From Agathobacter ruminis (GTDB lineage: Bacteria > Bacillota > Clostridia > Lachnospirales > Lachnospiraceae): DNA of 64,000 nt. The DNA lies in NCBI RefSeq assembly GCF_002735305.1, contig NZ_PDYG01000074.1, forward strand, positions 62,001 to 126,000, given 5' to 3'. The position numbers and the translations under genes are program-made. Positions within the stretch are counted from its first letter, which is position 1. The number at the start of each line of letters is the position of its first letter. Shown in pieces: positions 1 to 10,318 of the stretch. The notes below the pieces were generated by a model that had not been told where the DNA came from, did not search any database, and saw only the letters and a program-made list of their open reading frames with translations.

Positions 1-75
1 TCCTTCAACAAATTTCGCGTTTCCATATCCCACAGTATACTAAAAGTCCGGTGTAAAATCCACATGTAAAATAAG

Positions 76-104
76 TTGACTTTATGGAAAACTAGTGCTA
101 ATAT
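76..104 (+). promoter_or_regulatory. Promoter of the giant adhesin
   Basis: A -35 box TTGACT (76-81) lies 17 bases before a -10 box TAATAT (99-104), a near-consensus vegetative promoter. Transcription would begin near 111, giving a leader of about 130 bases before the adhesin start. The open frame extends upstream through this promoter, so any start codon at 76 is untenable. Confidence 0.75.
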
Positions 105-129
105 ACTATTTGTTGTAGGAAAGTTGGGT

Positions 130-161
130 GCAGTGACGCAATTTGCGTTACTGCTTTTTTT
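130..161 (+). terminator. Intrinsic terminator/attenuator in the adhesin leader
   Basis: A strong stem pairs GCAGTGACGC (130-139) with GCGTTACTGC (145-154), with one G-T pair, and is followed directly by seven T residues (155-161). It lies between the promoter and the adhesin start, so it should stop most transcripts unless read through. A second perfect 8-bp hairpin follows at 167-188. This suggests attenuation control of adhesin expression, but no recognisable riboswitch aptamer is present. Alternatively it ends a small leader RNA. Confidence 0.6.
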
Positions 162-166
162 GCAAC

Positions 167-188
167 TTTGCAGGCAGAAACCTGCAAA
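167..188 (+). repeat. Second leader hairpin upstream of adhesin
   Basis: TTTGCAGG (167-174) and CCTGCAAA (181-188) form a perfect 8-bp stem with a six-base loop, just after the leader terminator and about 50 bases before the adhesin start. It may protect the 5' end of the message or take part in antitermination; nothing in the sequence decides between these. Confidence 0.45.
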
Positions 189-243
189 AATGCGTTTTAA
201 TAAGATTAGGAAAAACAAGAAAGAGAAGGAAACGAATTTGAAA

Positions 244-3200
244 ATGAAAAAACGAGTTTTGGCGGCGCTGCTGACAGTGACAATGCTGTTTCAGGCAATT
301 CCCGAGTCTCCGATTTATGCGGGGGAAACGGGAAATCAGATTGTTTTGGAAACATCTGATGAATTTACCCTTTCGTATCAATCCCTGTATTATATGGTGG
401 GAGACGAGCAGGTAGAATGCGCAAAGAATGGAGAAAAGTATACCATTGATACGGCGAGACATTCGACACTGAATGTGACCGGAATCGGCGGAGAACTGGA
501 TGTGGCAATTGACGATGATGCGCTGGCAACATTGGCAAAGGGCGATTATATCAGTTTTACCTTTCCGGATGTGCTTCAGGTGGAGGAAGACAACGGAACC
601 ATCACGAATCCGGATCCGGAGGTGACGATTGCAAAATACAGCATTCACAACAATGAATTGAAACTCATACTGGATGATGCCGTTGATACAGATGGTATTT
701 ATGATATTCATGCCAGTGTTGCATTTGAAGCAACGCTGGATCATGACAAGGTCGGAGAACTGGATCAGAATGATTATGAGATTGCTCCGGCGACAAGAAA
801 GAATCCGGCAACTTATCTGACTCTGCCGAAGATTTCGAATGAAGTGACAGGGCTGACCAAACAGGCCGGGGAAGTGTTGGTAGATGATGAGACCGGTCGC
901 ACCTATGTCGACTGGACCATTACGGTCGGAAGCGATACAAGCTCTGCGGGGCTTGACTTGGGCGGCCTGGTTGTGCATGACATTCCGGAAACGGAAGGCT
1001 TGACAATTGCAGGTGCATATCTGGGCGGACAATATGGCAATGGGACACAGCTGCAGTCAGTGAGCGAGGATGAGAATGAATTTGAGGTAACACTGGCAGA
1101 TGGCGTGAAGGCACCTGCAACCATTGTGGTTCGAACCTATGTGGAGCAGTCGTTGCTCGAAAAAGCATATCAGAATGCATTTGAGGACAGCGATGCAGAG
1201 ACAACTGCGTCGAATTCTGTTTCGGTGGAGCAGGGAGAATCTGCTTTGACGATTGCAGCAGGCAGTGAAAATGCCACTGACTCGGTGGTGATTCCGTATA
1301 CCCATATCGAAAAGTCCGGTGTGCAGGTAAGCGGAAATGCCATGGACTGGACCATTGTGGTAAACAGTGAACAGACAGATTTCTATCAGTGCATTGTTAG
1401 CGATATTCTTTCTACCGGATTGACGGTTGATGAGACGCATGGCATTGCCATTACAAGAGAAAACGGACCGGATATCCAATTGAATGCGCAGAATACTGCA
1501 GATGCTTCAACGGGTATTTCGTATGCGTTGACGGAAGAAAACGGACAGCAGAAACTGGCAATCGCATTTGGAGATACAGGGCATGCAGGATTTTCCGATA
1601 CCTATACCATTGTATTCCGTACTAATATTGCAGTCGATTATCAGTCTGATTCGCAGAGTCTGGATTCGTCTGTCAGCAACAGAGCATATGTACAGGCACT
1701 TTATCCGACATATACCGGAGGCGGATCCGGCACCGGAAGAGTCTGGGGCGCACCGAGTGTAACGACAGAATTTCGGGCAACTTATATTGAAAAGAACGTG
1801 CTTGAGGCAAATACCGAAACCGGATTGATTCAGTGGGAGATTTTGCCGGGAACCAAGATTTCGGATTATACGACAGCTGTCATCACCGATGAAATGGAAG
1901 CAGATTATCTGGCATTGGTACAGGATTCCATCGAGGTGACCTACGAGGATGGCACAGCGGTATCCGATGGTGTTTATACATTTACACAGAACGGATCACA
2001 GCTGAAATTTGAATTTGATCGCAGCGCAATTGATGCAGATCAAAAGACGCTCGATGATATCAGAATCACTTATCAGACAAAAGCTCTGGAATATTTTCGT
2101 TCAAATGATGAGCATGAATATGTGAATCGTGCAACGATTTCGATTGCATATGATGCAAATCATACATATACAGACAGCGACACTGCTTCTGTAAAAATGA
2201 AAAACGAGTTACTGAAAAAGACCGTGGAAGTACTTCATGATGATGAAAATCATGTCAGCTATTTCCATTTTGCAATTCCACTTAACAAAAAGAATATGAC
2301 ACTGGAAAATGTGTCATTGATCGATTCGCTTGCAACTGCATTTACGACAGATGCAGGTGAGCCAATCCCGACCGATTATTACACAATCGCTGCAGCCGGA
2401 AACGGTAATTGGCAGACGCGTGTAGTAAATGCAGCAGGTACTGTTGATACCACTGCAAATATTACAGTGGATGATGCTGCAAAGACCGTATCGGTTCAGT
2501 GGGACGACCCTGTGACGGAGAGCAAGACCGCACATATCTATGTTTCTTTTGATCCGGATCGAATGAAACCGCAGGCAGATTTGTCTCAGGCGGTAATCAG
2601 TGCAGACAATACGGTTGTTTTAAGCTCGGACACTCTTGAAAGTGCAGATCATACTTTTTCTGCGCGCGCAGTCAGCAATAACCAGTCCAAGCTGGACAAT
2701 CATGTGCTCAAAAAGAGCGGAAGCTTTGTGGCTTCCGATGATTCAATTGCATGGACATTGACCGTCAATCGTGCGCATGCAGATATTTCGAATCATCTGG
2801 TCATCACCGATGTCCTGAGCAAGGGGCTGGCGTTTGACAAGAGCACCTTTAAGGTGATGAAGCATGAGACGGATGTGACAAGTCAGGCCACAGTTGAGAT
2901 GGAACCGCAGTTAAACGGTACGACGATTTTGACAATCCACTTGCCGGCAGGTACGACAACAGAAGCCTATGTGATTACTTACAGCTCTGCAATTACCACA
3001 GCAGATGCGACTTTGCGAACCACAGGATTGAGCAATGCTGCATTTATGGGAACGGCGCAGGATGAATTCGGGCGTGTGAACTGTAATGTAGCTGCAAGTG
3101 CAAAGAGCTCCGGTAGTGCAAAAGCACGCGTAATCTTACATTTATCAAAGGTGGACGCATCAAGTACAGCGACAGACCCAATTCCTGTTGCCCAGGCATT

Positions 3201-6200
3201 ATACGGATTGTATTCGGATGCAGCATGTCAGAATCTGGTTTATTCTGCTTTTACCGAAGCGGATGGAAGCTGTAGTCTGCTTGCACCGTATTCTTCTTCC
3301 AATCATGTTTATTATGTTAAGGAAGTGAATTCCACACATGCGATTTCAACTGTGAATACGCAGGAGGGATCCTACACAGCGGATGAAACGGTTTACGGAC
3401 CTTATGATTTTTCTTCGCCGGGAAACAAGCAGATTGCACCGTTGAAAAACGGAGCGGAAATGACCGGATTGCAGGCCGCACATTTTGTGGACGAGCGTAT
3501 GCGCGATGTGCTTGGAGAGATTACGATCGAAAAGCATTATGCGGTAGCGGCAGGTAACGAAAGCAATCAAAAAGTCGGTGTATCTGTACAGAATCAGAGC
3601 TCGACCTTTACATTATATTTATATCCGGATGGCGTGGAAGGACACGGCCGTGTCAAGATGGATACTTATACATCTTCTGCCAGTGATGAAAACGGTATGG
3701 GAAGTTTTACCATTTCCGATTTGCCGTTTGGTTTGTATGGACTGGTTGAGACCACCGCGGCTGACGGTTATCAGCCGAGTGCAGTAGTTCACTATTTTAA
3801 TGTAGATACAACAGGTTCGACAGCCGTGATTACAAAGGGCAGCAACTGGTCCGTCGATGCGGCTTACGCAGATCGCTTCGTGATTGACAATGTATCTACG
3901 GATGTGATTGTGGACGGCAAGAATTCGGACAATGCGGCTCTGACGGATGATACGGAATGGGAATTGACCGGAGATATGCTGATTGACGGTACGGATACCG
4001 GAAGTGATGACAAGATTAGGCTGACCGGAACACAGTTGGCCCAGGGACTGGAATTGCTTGGCGTATTGAAGACAGGAAAGACCTACCGGCTGACACCGGT
4101 AAAGGTTCAGTCGGGATATGTGACTCCGATTGCAACGGTATTCAGTGTGGATCAAACCGGAAAAATTGTATTGTCGACCAGAGGCAATGCAACTGTGACC
4201 GGCAACAAATTGACCATCACACAAAATCCGACCTCATTTGCTTTTGCATTGAAGGACGAATTTGGAGACCCTGTGACAGATGCACAGATTCAGATTCGCG
4301 AGAAAGATACACAGAATGTTGTCGCAGAATATCAGACGACAGAAACTGCAAAGACTTATCGTGGTATTTTTGTGGCAGGAAAAGAATATGAAGTGACGGA
4401 AGTCAGTCCGGAAACGGTTCACAGCACAGCAGAAAGCCTGTTGACCTTTAAGGTGAACGGACAGGGAAGTGCATTGACCAATGTGACCAATGCGGATGAT
4501 GCACTAAAAGGCGCTGTGGAGCGACAGACGACATTGGCAATGGTTAACCGTCGTGTGCTTGCACAGTTGCAGATCAAGAAATATGATGCCTATGACGGAC
4601 AGCTGATTTCATCTGAAGCGGAATTTACAATCCACAGATATACAGGTTCGATTGACAATCCGACAGAGGATGTTGTGGTCGGAACGATTGTGACAGATAC
4701 AACCGGAATTGCAAAGACTGCAGATACGGAAGCTTTGCGCAAGGGATTGCCGGTCGGAAACTATTATGCGATCGAGACGCAGGCACCGGTCGGATATGAA
4801 CTGGCAACCGATAAACTTGCATTTACAGTCGCAAACGCAGATGCGGATACGACCATTACCAGACAGATTTCGGATGAACGAAGAACCGGAAATATGCGAT
4901 TGACGGTGACTTCAGAAGGAACAGCAAGTCTGGATCATGCGCAATTTGGAATCTATACTTATGATGAAAACGGACAGACTTATGATCATGTAAAGGATAT
5001 CACGGTTTCACAGAATGGAACTTCGAGTGCGGTTGGTACCGCAACAGACCTCACCTGGGGTGTGGAGTATTATGTCAAAGCGCTGGATGTTCCATCCGGT
5101 TATCAATATGACGGAAGTTATCACGGACCATATGTCATCAATGCACAATGCACAGATGCAACGGTAGAGGCAGAAATCGCCGAGGCGGTAACTTCAGTGA
5201 CACTGGTTAAGAAGGGACAGAAATGCGATGGCACAGAGGTTGCCGCATTGTCCGGCGCACAATTTGCTGTGACTGGTATTTTTGCCGGATCAGCAGGTTC
5301 AGAGACCAGAAATTTTGAAACCGGCAACGATGGAAGCTTTACGATTTCGAATCTGATTGTGGCAGGCAACCGCTATCTGGTAGAAGAGACCGGTGCACCG
5401 CAGGGATACGGAACCATTGCTCCGTTTGCATTTGTCGTAGATGAGTATGGACATGTGACACGCATTACGGCACCGGATGAGAGCGATACCATCAATCCGC
5501 TTGAAGTGAGCTGGGTTCAAAGTGGTAACGCAATCACCAGAATCGTAATGACGGACTGGATGACCGGATTTACACTGAAATCCACAGCGGATGACAATAC
5601 AAAGATGGTTGGCCATGCGGAATTTGTCATCACATCCGAAGACGGTGCAGTTACCTATCAGACGGTAGAAGCCAGACAGGATGGAACGGTATGGGTTGAG
5701 GGATTGGTGCCTGGAACCTACAGAATTGAGGAGACATCCGTGATCCCAGGATTTAATCAGACGAAACCGGTAGTCTTTGCCATCAACCGTGACAATACCA
5801 TGCGTATCATCGAGACAGAAGGCAATGCACAGGAATATTCGTTTGCAGGTGCAGAATACAGCAGAGATAGAGCAGATGCTCCGGTTCTTGTGATGGATCA
5901 TCAGACCAATCAGCTGACATTTACCACATCACTTCGTTGCTATAACGGCAATGAGGATGAAACTGTCGGCAATCTCAACGGAACCATCGCGCTTCCGGGT
6001 GTGCATTATGTCGTATACAGTGATATTACCTGTACCACTCCGGTACCGGATGAGAACGGGGATCCGATTACAATTGAAAGTGAATTGTCAGGCGACCGTG
6101 CAATCGTATCCATTGCATCGCTCAACCTTGGAGAAACCTATTATCTGAGAGCCCAGAGCATCGATGATCAGGGATTGATCATCATGGATGAAAAAGTATA

Positions 6201-7281
6201 TTCTGCCACGGTAGACGGAGAACATTTCGCCGGACTGGTAGAAGTGGAATCCGGCGAGACATTGCATGATGTGGTATTTGAAGTAAGACGCGGTACCATT
6301 GGATTTAAGACCGTTTCACAGGATGATCATTCAGAAGGAATCGAAGGTGCGGTTTATGGTCTCTATCAGCTTGAGTCCACCATTGAGGATCCGACAGAAG
6401 AAAAGACCATCTTTACCTATATCAAAGAAAAGGCAGAAGAACTGGTACACAATATTGTGGTTCTTTTGTTTGGAGATGAGTCGACAGATCCGGACAGCAA
6501 TGAATATCGTGCGGTCATCGAAGATCAGGGCAAGGATTATATGCTTGTCAAGACTGCGACCACAGATGAAGAAGGCAATATTGTCTTTGACGATGTTGTC
6601 GCAGGCAAAGTCTATCTGATCAAAGAGCTGACAGCTCCGGAAGGTTATGCAACTTCTTCCGAAACGGTTGAAGTAGAACTGGATTATGATGAAGAATCAG
6701 GTGAGACAAAGACCGTTATGGAGGACTCCGATGTATGGGTATATGATGATGAAACCGGTACCTATATCTGGAAATCACCGGTCATCCGTGTAGCCATTTA
6801 TCTGACCGATACGTCAGATCATTATCTTGCAGGCGGTGTACTTCAGCTTGTGGATGACGACGGAAATGTCATCAAGACTTCTGAAGGCCAGAACAGCTGG
6901 GTAACGGAGGAAAGCGAAAAGCAATTGTTCGAAGGCAATTTGGCAATGGGCAGCAAATATACGGTAAAACAGCTTGCTGCACCGAGCGGATATGAGGTTT
7001 CCGAAACCACATTTGTGGTAGATGCCACCGCGCGTGAGACTGATGAAGCATATGTTCAGGATGTTGTTGTCATCGATCGCAAGATTGTCAAGGAAGAAGC
7101 CGACAATAAAAAACCGAAGAAAGAGCAGCCAAAGAACGAATCTGAGAACACTCAGACCGGCAATACACAGACAGGGGATCACGCTTCCGAGCGTCCGTTT
7201 GTACTTCTGTTTGCCGCAGGTGTATGCTTCGTCCTTTCAGGTATGTTCTATCATCGCAAAAAACATGACAGACGCAGATAG
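244..7281 (+). CDS. Giant SpaA/Cna-type cell-wall adhesin
   Basis: A 2,345-residue surface protein, probably an adhesin or pilus-like stalk. The ATG at 244 opens a clear signal peptide (MKKRVLAALLTVTMLF, cleavage near SPIYA-GET). A purine-rich site GAGAAGGA (223-230) lies 13 bases upstream; it is 7 bases from a TTG at 238, which is a possible alternative start. The N-terminal half has repeated collagen-binding-like beta domains. The C-terminal half has a series of SpaA/Cna_B modules with E-box motifs such as YLVEETGAPQGY, YLIKELTAPEGY and YTVKQLAAPSGY, expected to carry internal isopeptide bonds. The C-terminus has a spacer, QTG-containing motifs (NTQTGNTQTGD), a hydrophobic helix and a basic tail, a sortase-type signal without the usual LPxTG proline. 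No sortase gene is visible here. The adhesin class is confident; the ligand is unknown. Confidence 0.85.
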   Translation: MKKRVLAALLTVTMLFQAIPESPIYAGETGNQIVLETSDEFTLSYQSLYYMVGDEQVECAKNGEKYTIDTARHSTLNVTGIGGELDVAIDDDALATLAKGDYISFTFPDVLQVEEDNGTITNPDPEVTIAKYSIHNNELKLILDDAVDTDGIYDIHASVAFEATLDHDKVGELDQNDYEIAPATRKNPATYLTLPKISNEVTGLTKQAGEVLVDDETGRTYVDWTITVGSDTSSAGLDLGGLVVHDIPETEGLTIAGAYLGGQYGNGTQLQSVSEDENEFEVTLADGVKAPATIVVRTYVEQSLLEKAYQNAFEDSDAETTASNSVSVEQGESALTIAAGSENATDSVVIPYTHIEKSGVQVSGNAMDWTIVVNSEQTDFYQCIVSDILSTGLTVDETHGIAITRENGPDIQLNAQNTADASTGISYALTEENGQQKLAIAFGDTGHAGFSDTYTIVFRTNIAVDYQSDSQSLDSSVSNRAYVQALYPTYTGGGSGTGRVWGAPSVTTEFRATYIEKNVLEANTETGLIQWEILPGTKISDYTTAVITDEMEADYLALVQDSIEVTYEDGTAVSDGVYTFTQNGSQLKFEFDRSAIDADQKTLDDIRITYQTKALEYFRSNDEHEYVNRATISIAYDANHTYTDSDTASVKMKNELLKKTVEVLHDDENHVSYFHFAIPLNKKNMTLENVSLIDSLATAFTTDAGEPIPTDYYTIAAAGNGNWQTRVVNAAGTVDTTANITVDDAAKTVSVQWDDPVTESKTAHIYVSFDPDRMKPQADLSQAVISADNTVVLSSDTLESADHTFSARAVSNNQSKLDNHVLKKSGSFVASDDSIAWTLTVNRAHADISNHLVITDVLSKGLAFDKSTFKVMKHETDVTSQATVEMEPQLNGTTILTIHLPAGTTTEAYVITYSSAITTADATLRTTGLSNAAFMGTAQDEFGRVNCNVAASAKSSGSAKARVILHLSKVDASSTATDPIPVAQALYGLYSDAACQNLVYSAFTEADGSCSLLAPYSSSNHVYYVKEVNSTHAISTVNTQEGSYTADETVYGPYDFSSPGNKQIAPLKNGAEMTGLQAAHFVDERMRDVLGEITIEKHYAVAAGNESNQKVGVSVQNQSSTFTLYLYPDGVEGHGRVKMDTYTSSASDENGMGSFTISDLPFGLYGLVETTAADGYQPSAVVHYFNVDTTGSTAVITKGSNWSVDAAYADRFVIDNVSTDVIVDGKNSDNAALTDDTEWELTGDMLIDGTDTGSDDKIRLTGTQLAQGLELLGVLKTGKTYRLTPVKVQSGYVTPIATVFSVDQTGKIVLSTRGNATVTGNKLTITQNPTSFAFALKDEFGDPVTDAQIQIREKDTQNVVAEYQTTETAKTYRGIFVAGKEYEVTEVSPETVHSTAESLLTFKVNGQGSALTNVTNADDALKGAVERQTTLAMVNRRVLAQLQIKKYDAYDGQLISSEAEFTIHRYTGSIDNPTEDVVVGTIVTDTTGIAKTADTEALRKGLPVGNYYAIETQAPVGYELATDKLAFTVANADADTTITRQISDERRTGNMRLTVTSEGTASLDHAQFGIYTYDENGQTYDHVKDITVSQNGTSSAVGTATDLTWGVEYYVKALDVPSGYQYDGSYHGPYVINAQCTDATVEAEIAEAVTSVTLVKKGQKCDGTEVAALSGAQFAVTGIFAGSAGSETRNFETGNDGSFTISNLIVAGNRYLVEETGAPQGYGTIAPFAFVVDEYGHVTRITAPDESDTINPLEVSWVQSGNAITRIVMTDWMTGFTLKSTADDNTKMVGHAEFVITSEDGAVTYQTVEARQDGTVWVEGLVPGTYRIEETSVIPGFNQTKPVVFAINRDNTMRIIETEGNAQEYSFAGAEYSRDRADAPVLVMDHQTNQLTFTTSLRCYNGNEDETVGNLNGTIALPGVHYVVYSDITCTTPVPDENGDPITIESELSGDRAIVSIASLNLGETYYLRAQSIDDQGLIIMDEKVYSATVDGEHFAGLVEVESGETLHDVVFEVRRGTIGFKTVSQDDHSEGIEGAVYGLYQLESTIEDPTEEKTIFTYIKEKAEELVHNIVVLLFGDESTDPDSNEYRAVIEDQGKDYMLVKTATTDEEGNIVFDDVVAGKVYLIKELTAPEGYATSSETVEVELDYDEESGETKTVMEDSDVWVYDDETGTYIWKSPVIRVAIYLTDTSDHYLAGGVLQLVDDDGNVIKTSEGQNSWVTEESEKQLFEGNLAMGSKYTVKQLAAPSGYEVSETTFVVDATARETDEAYVQDVVVIDRKIVKEEADNKKPKKEQPKNESENTQTGNTQTGDHASERPFVLLFAAGVCFVLSGMFYHRKKHDRRR

Positions 7282-7297
7282 TCGTCTGTGACAGAAG

Positions 7298-7327
7298 GCG
7301 GTGCCGGATAACCGGCGCCGCTTTTTT
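7298..7327 (+). terminator. Terminator of the adhesin gene
   Basis: GCGGTGCCGG (7298-7307) pairs with CCGGCGCCGC (ending at 7321) around a four-base loop, then six T residues. It lies 17 bases after the adhesin stop and separates the adhesin from the phosphorelay genes. Confidence 0.85.
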
Positions 7328-7474
7328 GCTATAAATCAAAAAGCGCTCCGCGAAGGATGCGCACTCGCGCGAGACTTTTTTTATGTGGATATTTGCGGAT
7401 GCGTATAGTAGAATGATAATAAAGCAGGGAAGGTACGCATATGATTGCAGGATGAGATTCGCAGAGGGGGACAT

Positions 7475-10318
7475 ATGATGGGTCACGATAGGCGAAATTC
7501 ATTGGTAGGGGGTATTTCAATCTGGGGAGTGGCACTGGGCTGTATCATTGGCTGGGGTGCTTTTGTAATGCCGGGAACCACATTCTTAAAGACGGCAGGT
7601 CCGGTTGGAACCACACATGCAATATGTGCGGCTGCAGTCGGAATGTGTATTGTGGCTGCAAATTATATCTATCTGGCAAGTCAGTTGCCGGGCGAAGGCG
7701 GTGCCTATATTTATTCTGCCAAAATTCTGGGGCAGGACCATGCCTTTCTGGCGATATGGTCGTTGCTGATGGCTTATATTTCTTTATTGTGGGCGAATAC
7801 GACAGCGGTCGCCCTGTTTCTTCGCTATCTGTGCGGAGATTTGTTTCATTTTGGATTCCATTATACTTTTGCAAATTATGAAATATGTTTCGGTGAGATA
7901 CTGGTCACAATCGTCATTCAGATTGTCTTTGCCGTACTGGTATATTTCGGGAAAAAGGTACTGACGGTGCTGCAGGTACTGCTTGCAGCAGTGCTCTTTG
8001 TGTCGGTTTGTATTCTGGCAGTTGGTGTGTTTCGGACATATGGCTTTTCAATGATGACGACTCCGCCGTTTGTCAGTGAAAAGTCGCACTGGTTACAGCA
8101 AATGGATGTCTTTATGCTTGCACCGTGGATGTTTGTGGGCTTTGAGAGTGCCATGTATTTGATGGGAACAGTCAAAATGAAATATAAGAGCATTTATGGG
8201 GCTCTGGTGAGCGCTATTTTTTGCGGAATGCTGATTTATATATTCCTTACACTGATCGGCGCATCGCATGTGCCGGGGGGATATTCGAACTGGACGGAAT
8301 ATATCGGTGCGCTTGATTATTATGCGGGTATGGAGCATGTTCCGGTGCTCTATAATGCATATGCGGCAATGGGAGAGCCCGGACTGGCACTGGTTGTGAT
8401 TGCGATTATGGCAGCTTTGTTTACGAGCATTGTCGGTTTTTATAAGGCAGGCATGCGCGCATTGAAGCAGATGTCGGATGGAGGAGTAGGCGGCACATGG
8501 CTGAAAAAAGAGAGAAACGGAGTTCCGTATGTGGCCCTCATGATTATTCTGGCATTGTCTTTATGGGTTCCGTTTTTGGGAAGGACCGCAATTCAGTGGA
8601 ATGTGGATGTTGCTACGGTCAGCGTTTCAATCACCTATGAATATGTCGCAATCTGTGCTTTTTTGCAGGCGAGGAAATGTCATAATATTCTGCATCAGAT
8701 TCTCGGAATTTGCGGAATGCTGTTATCCGTCCTGTATTTTGTGGTAATTCTAATCCCGAATCTGTTTATGAAAGATATGCTCGGCAGTGAATCCTATTTC
8801 ATTTTGTCAATCTGGTGTATTCTGGGCATTTTATTGTATTGGTTTGTCTTTCGCCTGGATACACAAAACCGGTTTGGAAAATCGACGGTCATGTGGATGA
8901 TGTTGCTGTTTTTGCTGTTTCTGTCCGCAAATATGTGGATGCGTCTGCGCATGGCGAACAAGTTTGAACAGCGATTCGGCAAGAACCATGTCGTGGATAA
9001 ATTGCTGATTCAAAATAATATCATGCAGATGGGATTGGTGATATTTGCATTGATTGTCCTGTTTTCACTGTTTGCCATCATATTGCAGCGCGAAAAAAGC
9101 ATGGACAAGAAAATCATTCAGGCGGAGGAGCACAACCGTGCCAAGACGGAATTCCTGTCGCATGTTTCGCATGATATCAGAACCCCGATGAATGCAATCG
9201 TTGGATACAGTGCAATGGCGATGGATGAAATCGGAAATGAGGAAAAGGTCAGAGAATATATCAGGAATATTCAGATATCCAGCGGATATTTGCTGACATT
9301 GCTCAATAATGTGCTGGAGATGAGTCGTATCGAGAGCGGCCGTCTGGAGATACATCATGCACCGGCATCCATCAAAACAATATTGGAGGAGATAGAGTCG
9401 ATTTTACAGATTCATCTGAAAGAGAAAAAGCTGACGATGTATACGGATTATCAATATCCGTTTGCGGAATATCTGTATCTGGATCGCCTGCGCCTGAATC
9501 AGATTTTGATGAATTTATGTACCAATGCGATTAAATACACGCCGGAAGGCGGTGAAATCAGGATGATGCTGGAACAGACACAGGGACCGATAAAAGATGG
9601 CAAAGAATATGTACGTTGTATTTTTTCGGTGAAAGATACGGGAATTGGAATGGCACCGGAATTTGTGTCCAAAATTTATGAGGCATTTGAGCGTGCAGAG
9701 ACGGAGGAAGTCAGCAAGATTCAGGGAACCGGACTGGGAATGGCCATCACCAAAAGAATTGTGGATGCGTTTGGCGGTGAAATCAAGCTCAATACCAGGC
9801 AGGGGATTGGAACACAGTTTGATGTGATTCTTGATTTTGAACCGGTTCCGGAAGAATATATTCGACAGATTAAAGATAGTCATCGGAAAGTCACTCCGAC
9901 GGACGGGCAGTTCTACGGAAAGCGGGTGCTGGTTGCCGATGATATGGAGACCAATCGCAAAATACTGATGGCAATGTTGAGAAGAATGGGAATTGTGGCA
10001 GAGGAAGCGACAAACGGAATTGAGACCGGCCAGCTTGTAAAAGCGCATGAGGCGGGATATTATGATGCGATTTTGATGGATATTCATATGCCGAAGATGG
10101 ATGGATATGAGGCCACGAGCTATATTCGTTCCTTTGAAGATGCGGGAAAAGCACGGGTGCCGATTGTTGCGGTGACTGCGGATGCATTCCATCGGGACGT
10201 CCAAAAGGCGCTGCAGCATGGCATGGATGCGCATATTTCAAAGCCAATTGATTATCAAAATATTATTCAGGTACTGAAAAAGGTGTTTGAAGGCGACAAT
10301 AACGGAGAAGAGACATGA
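7475..10318 (+). CDS. APC permease-histidine kinase-receiver hybrid sensor
   Basis: A 947-residue three-part fusion. The N-terminal 430 or so residues are a polytopic APC-superfamily amino-acid permease-like domain; GCIIGWGAFVMPG is the APC TM1 signature. Further membrane helices follow to about residue 545. A histidine kinase comes next, with H-box SHVSHDIRTPMNAIVG (phosphorylatable His about 566), N-box NLCTNAIKYTPEGG and glycine boxes DTGIGM and GTGLGM. A C-terminal receiver has its Asp in LMDIHMPKMDG (about 869). The likely start at 7475 follows the site AGAGGGGG; the next ATG at 7478 is equally possible. It overlaps the next gene by 4 bases. By analogy with transporter-kinase fusions such as CbrA, it may sense or transport an amino acid or amine and signal by phosphorelay; the ligand is unknown. 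Confidence 0.85.
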   Translation: MMGHDRRNSLVGGISIWGVALGCIIGWGAFVMPGTTFLKTAGPVGTTHAICAAAVGMCIVAANYIYLASQLPGEGGAYIYSAKILGQDHAFLAIWSLLMAYISLLWANTTAVALFLRYLCGDLFHFGFHYTFANYEICFGEILVTIVIQIVFAVLVYFGKKVLTVLQVLLAAVLFVSVCILAVGVFRTYGFSMMTTPPFVSEKSHWLQQMDVFMLAPWMFVGFESAMYLMGTVKMKYKSIYGALVSAIFCGMLIYIFLTLIGASHVPGGYSNWTEYIGALDYYAGMEHVPVLYNAYAAMGEPGLALVVIAIMAALFTSIVGFYKAGMRALKQMSDGGVGGTWLKKERNGVPYVALMIILALSLWVPFLGRTAIQWNVDVATVSVSITYEYVAICAFLQARKCHNILHQILGICGMLLSVLYFVVILIPNLFMKDMLGSESYFILSIWCILGILLYWFVFRLDTQNRFGKSTVMWMMLLFLLFLSANMWMRLRMANKFEQRFGKNHVVDKLLIQNNIMQMGLVIFALIVLFSLFAIILQREKSMDKKIIQAEEHNRAKTEFLSHVSHDIRTPMNAIVGYSAMAMDEIGNEEKVREYIRNIQISSGYLLTLLNNVLEMSRIESGRLEIHHAPASIKTILEEIESILQIHLKEKKLTMYTDYQYPFAEYLYLDRLRLNQILMNLCTNAIKYTPEGGEIRMMLEQTQGPIKDGKEYVRCIFSVKDTGIGMAPEFVSKIYEAFERAETEEVSKIQGTGLGMAITKRIVDAFGGEIKLNTRQGIGTQFDVILDFEPVPEEYIRQIKDSHRKVTPTDGQFYGKRVLVADDMETNRKILMAMLRRMGIVAEEATNGIETGQLVKAHEAGYYDAILMDIHMPKMDGYEATSYIRSFEDAGKARVPIVAVTADAFHRDVQKALQHGMDAHISKPIDYQNIIQVLKKVFEGDNNGEET

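Noticed and set aside
111-161. c-di-GMP riboswitch in the adhesin leader
   Set aside because: Adhesins in Clostridia are often under such control, but the conserved GEMM core (for example the GCAAACC-type stretch and its receptor) is not present and the leader before the terminator is too short.
76-243. Upstream extension of the adhesin frame to 76
   Set aside because: The extension would begin at the -35 box and include the promoter and leader terminator; the signal peptide begins at 244.
148-1032. Long minus-strand frame opposite the adhesin N-terminus
   Set aside because: It is a shadow of the adhesin gene, rich in Cys, His and Arg as complements of the real codons, with no ribosome site or family match.
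7335-7382. GC-rich palindromic stretch before the permease-kinase gene (CTCGCGCGAG then T run)
   Set aside because: Could be a second terminator, but pairing is irregular and overlaps the likely promoter zone. A similar CTCCGCGAG motif occurs at 21010; two loose matches are not enough to define a repeat family.
7441-7455. Four-codon frame (MIAG) before the permease-kinase gene
   Set aside because: It follows an AGGGAAGG site but is too short to support as a leader peptide, and no attenuator follows it.
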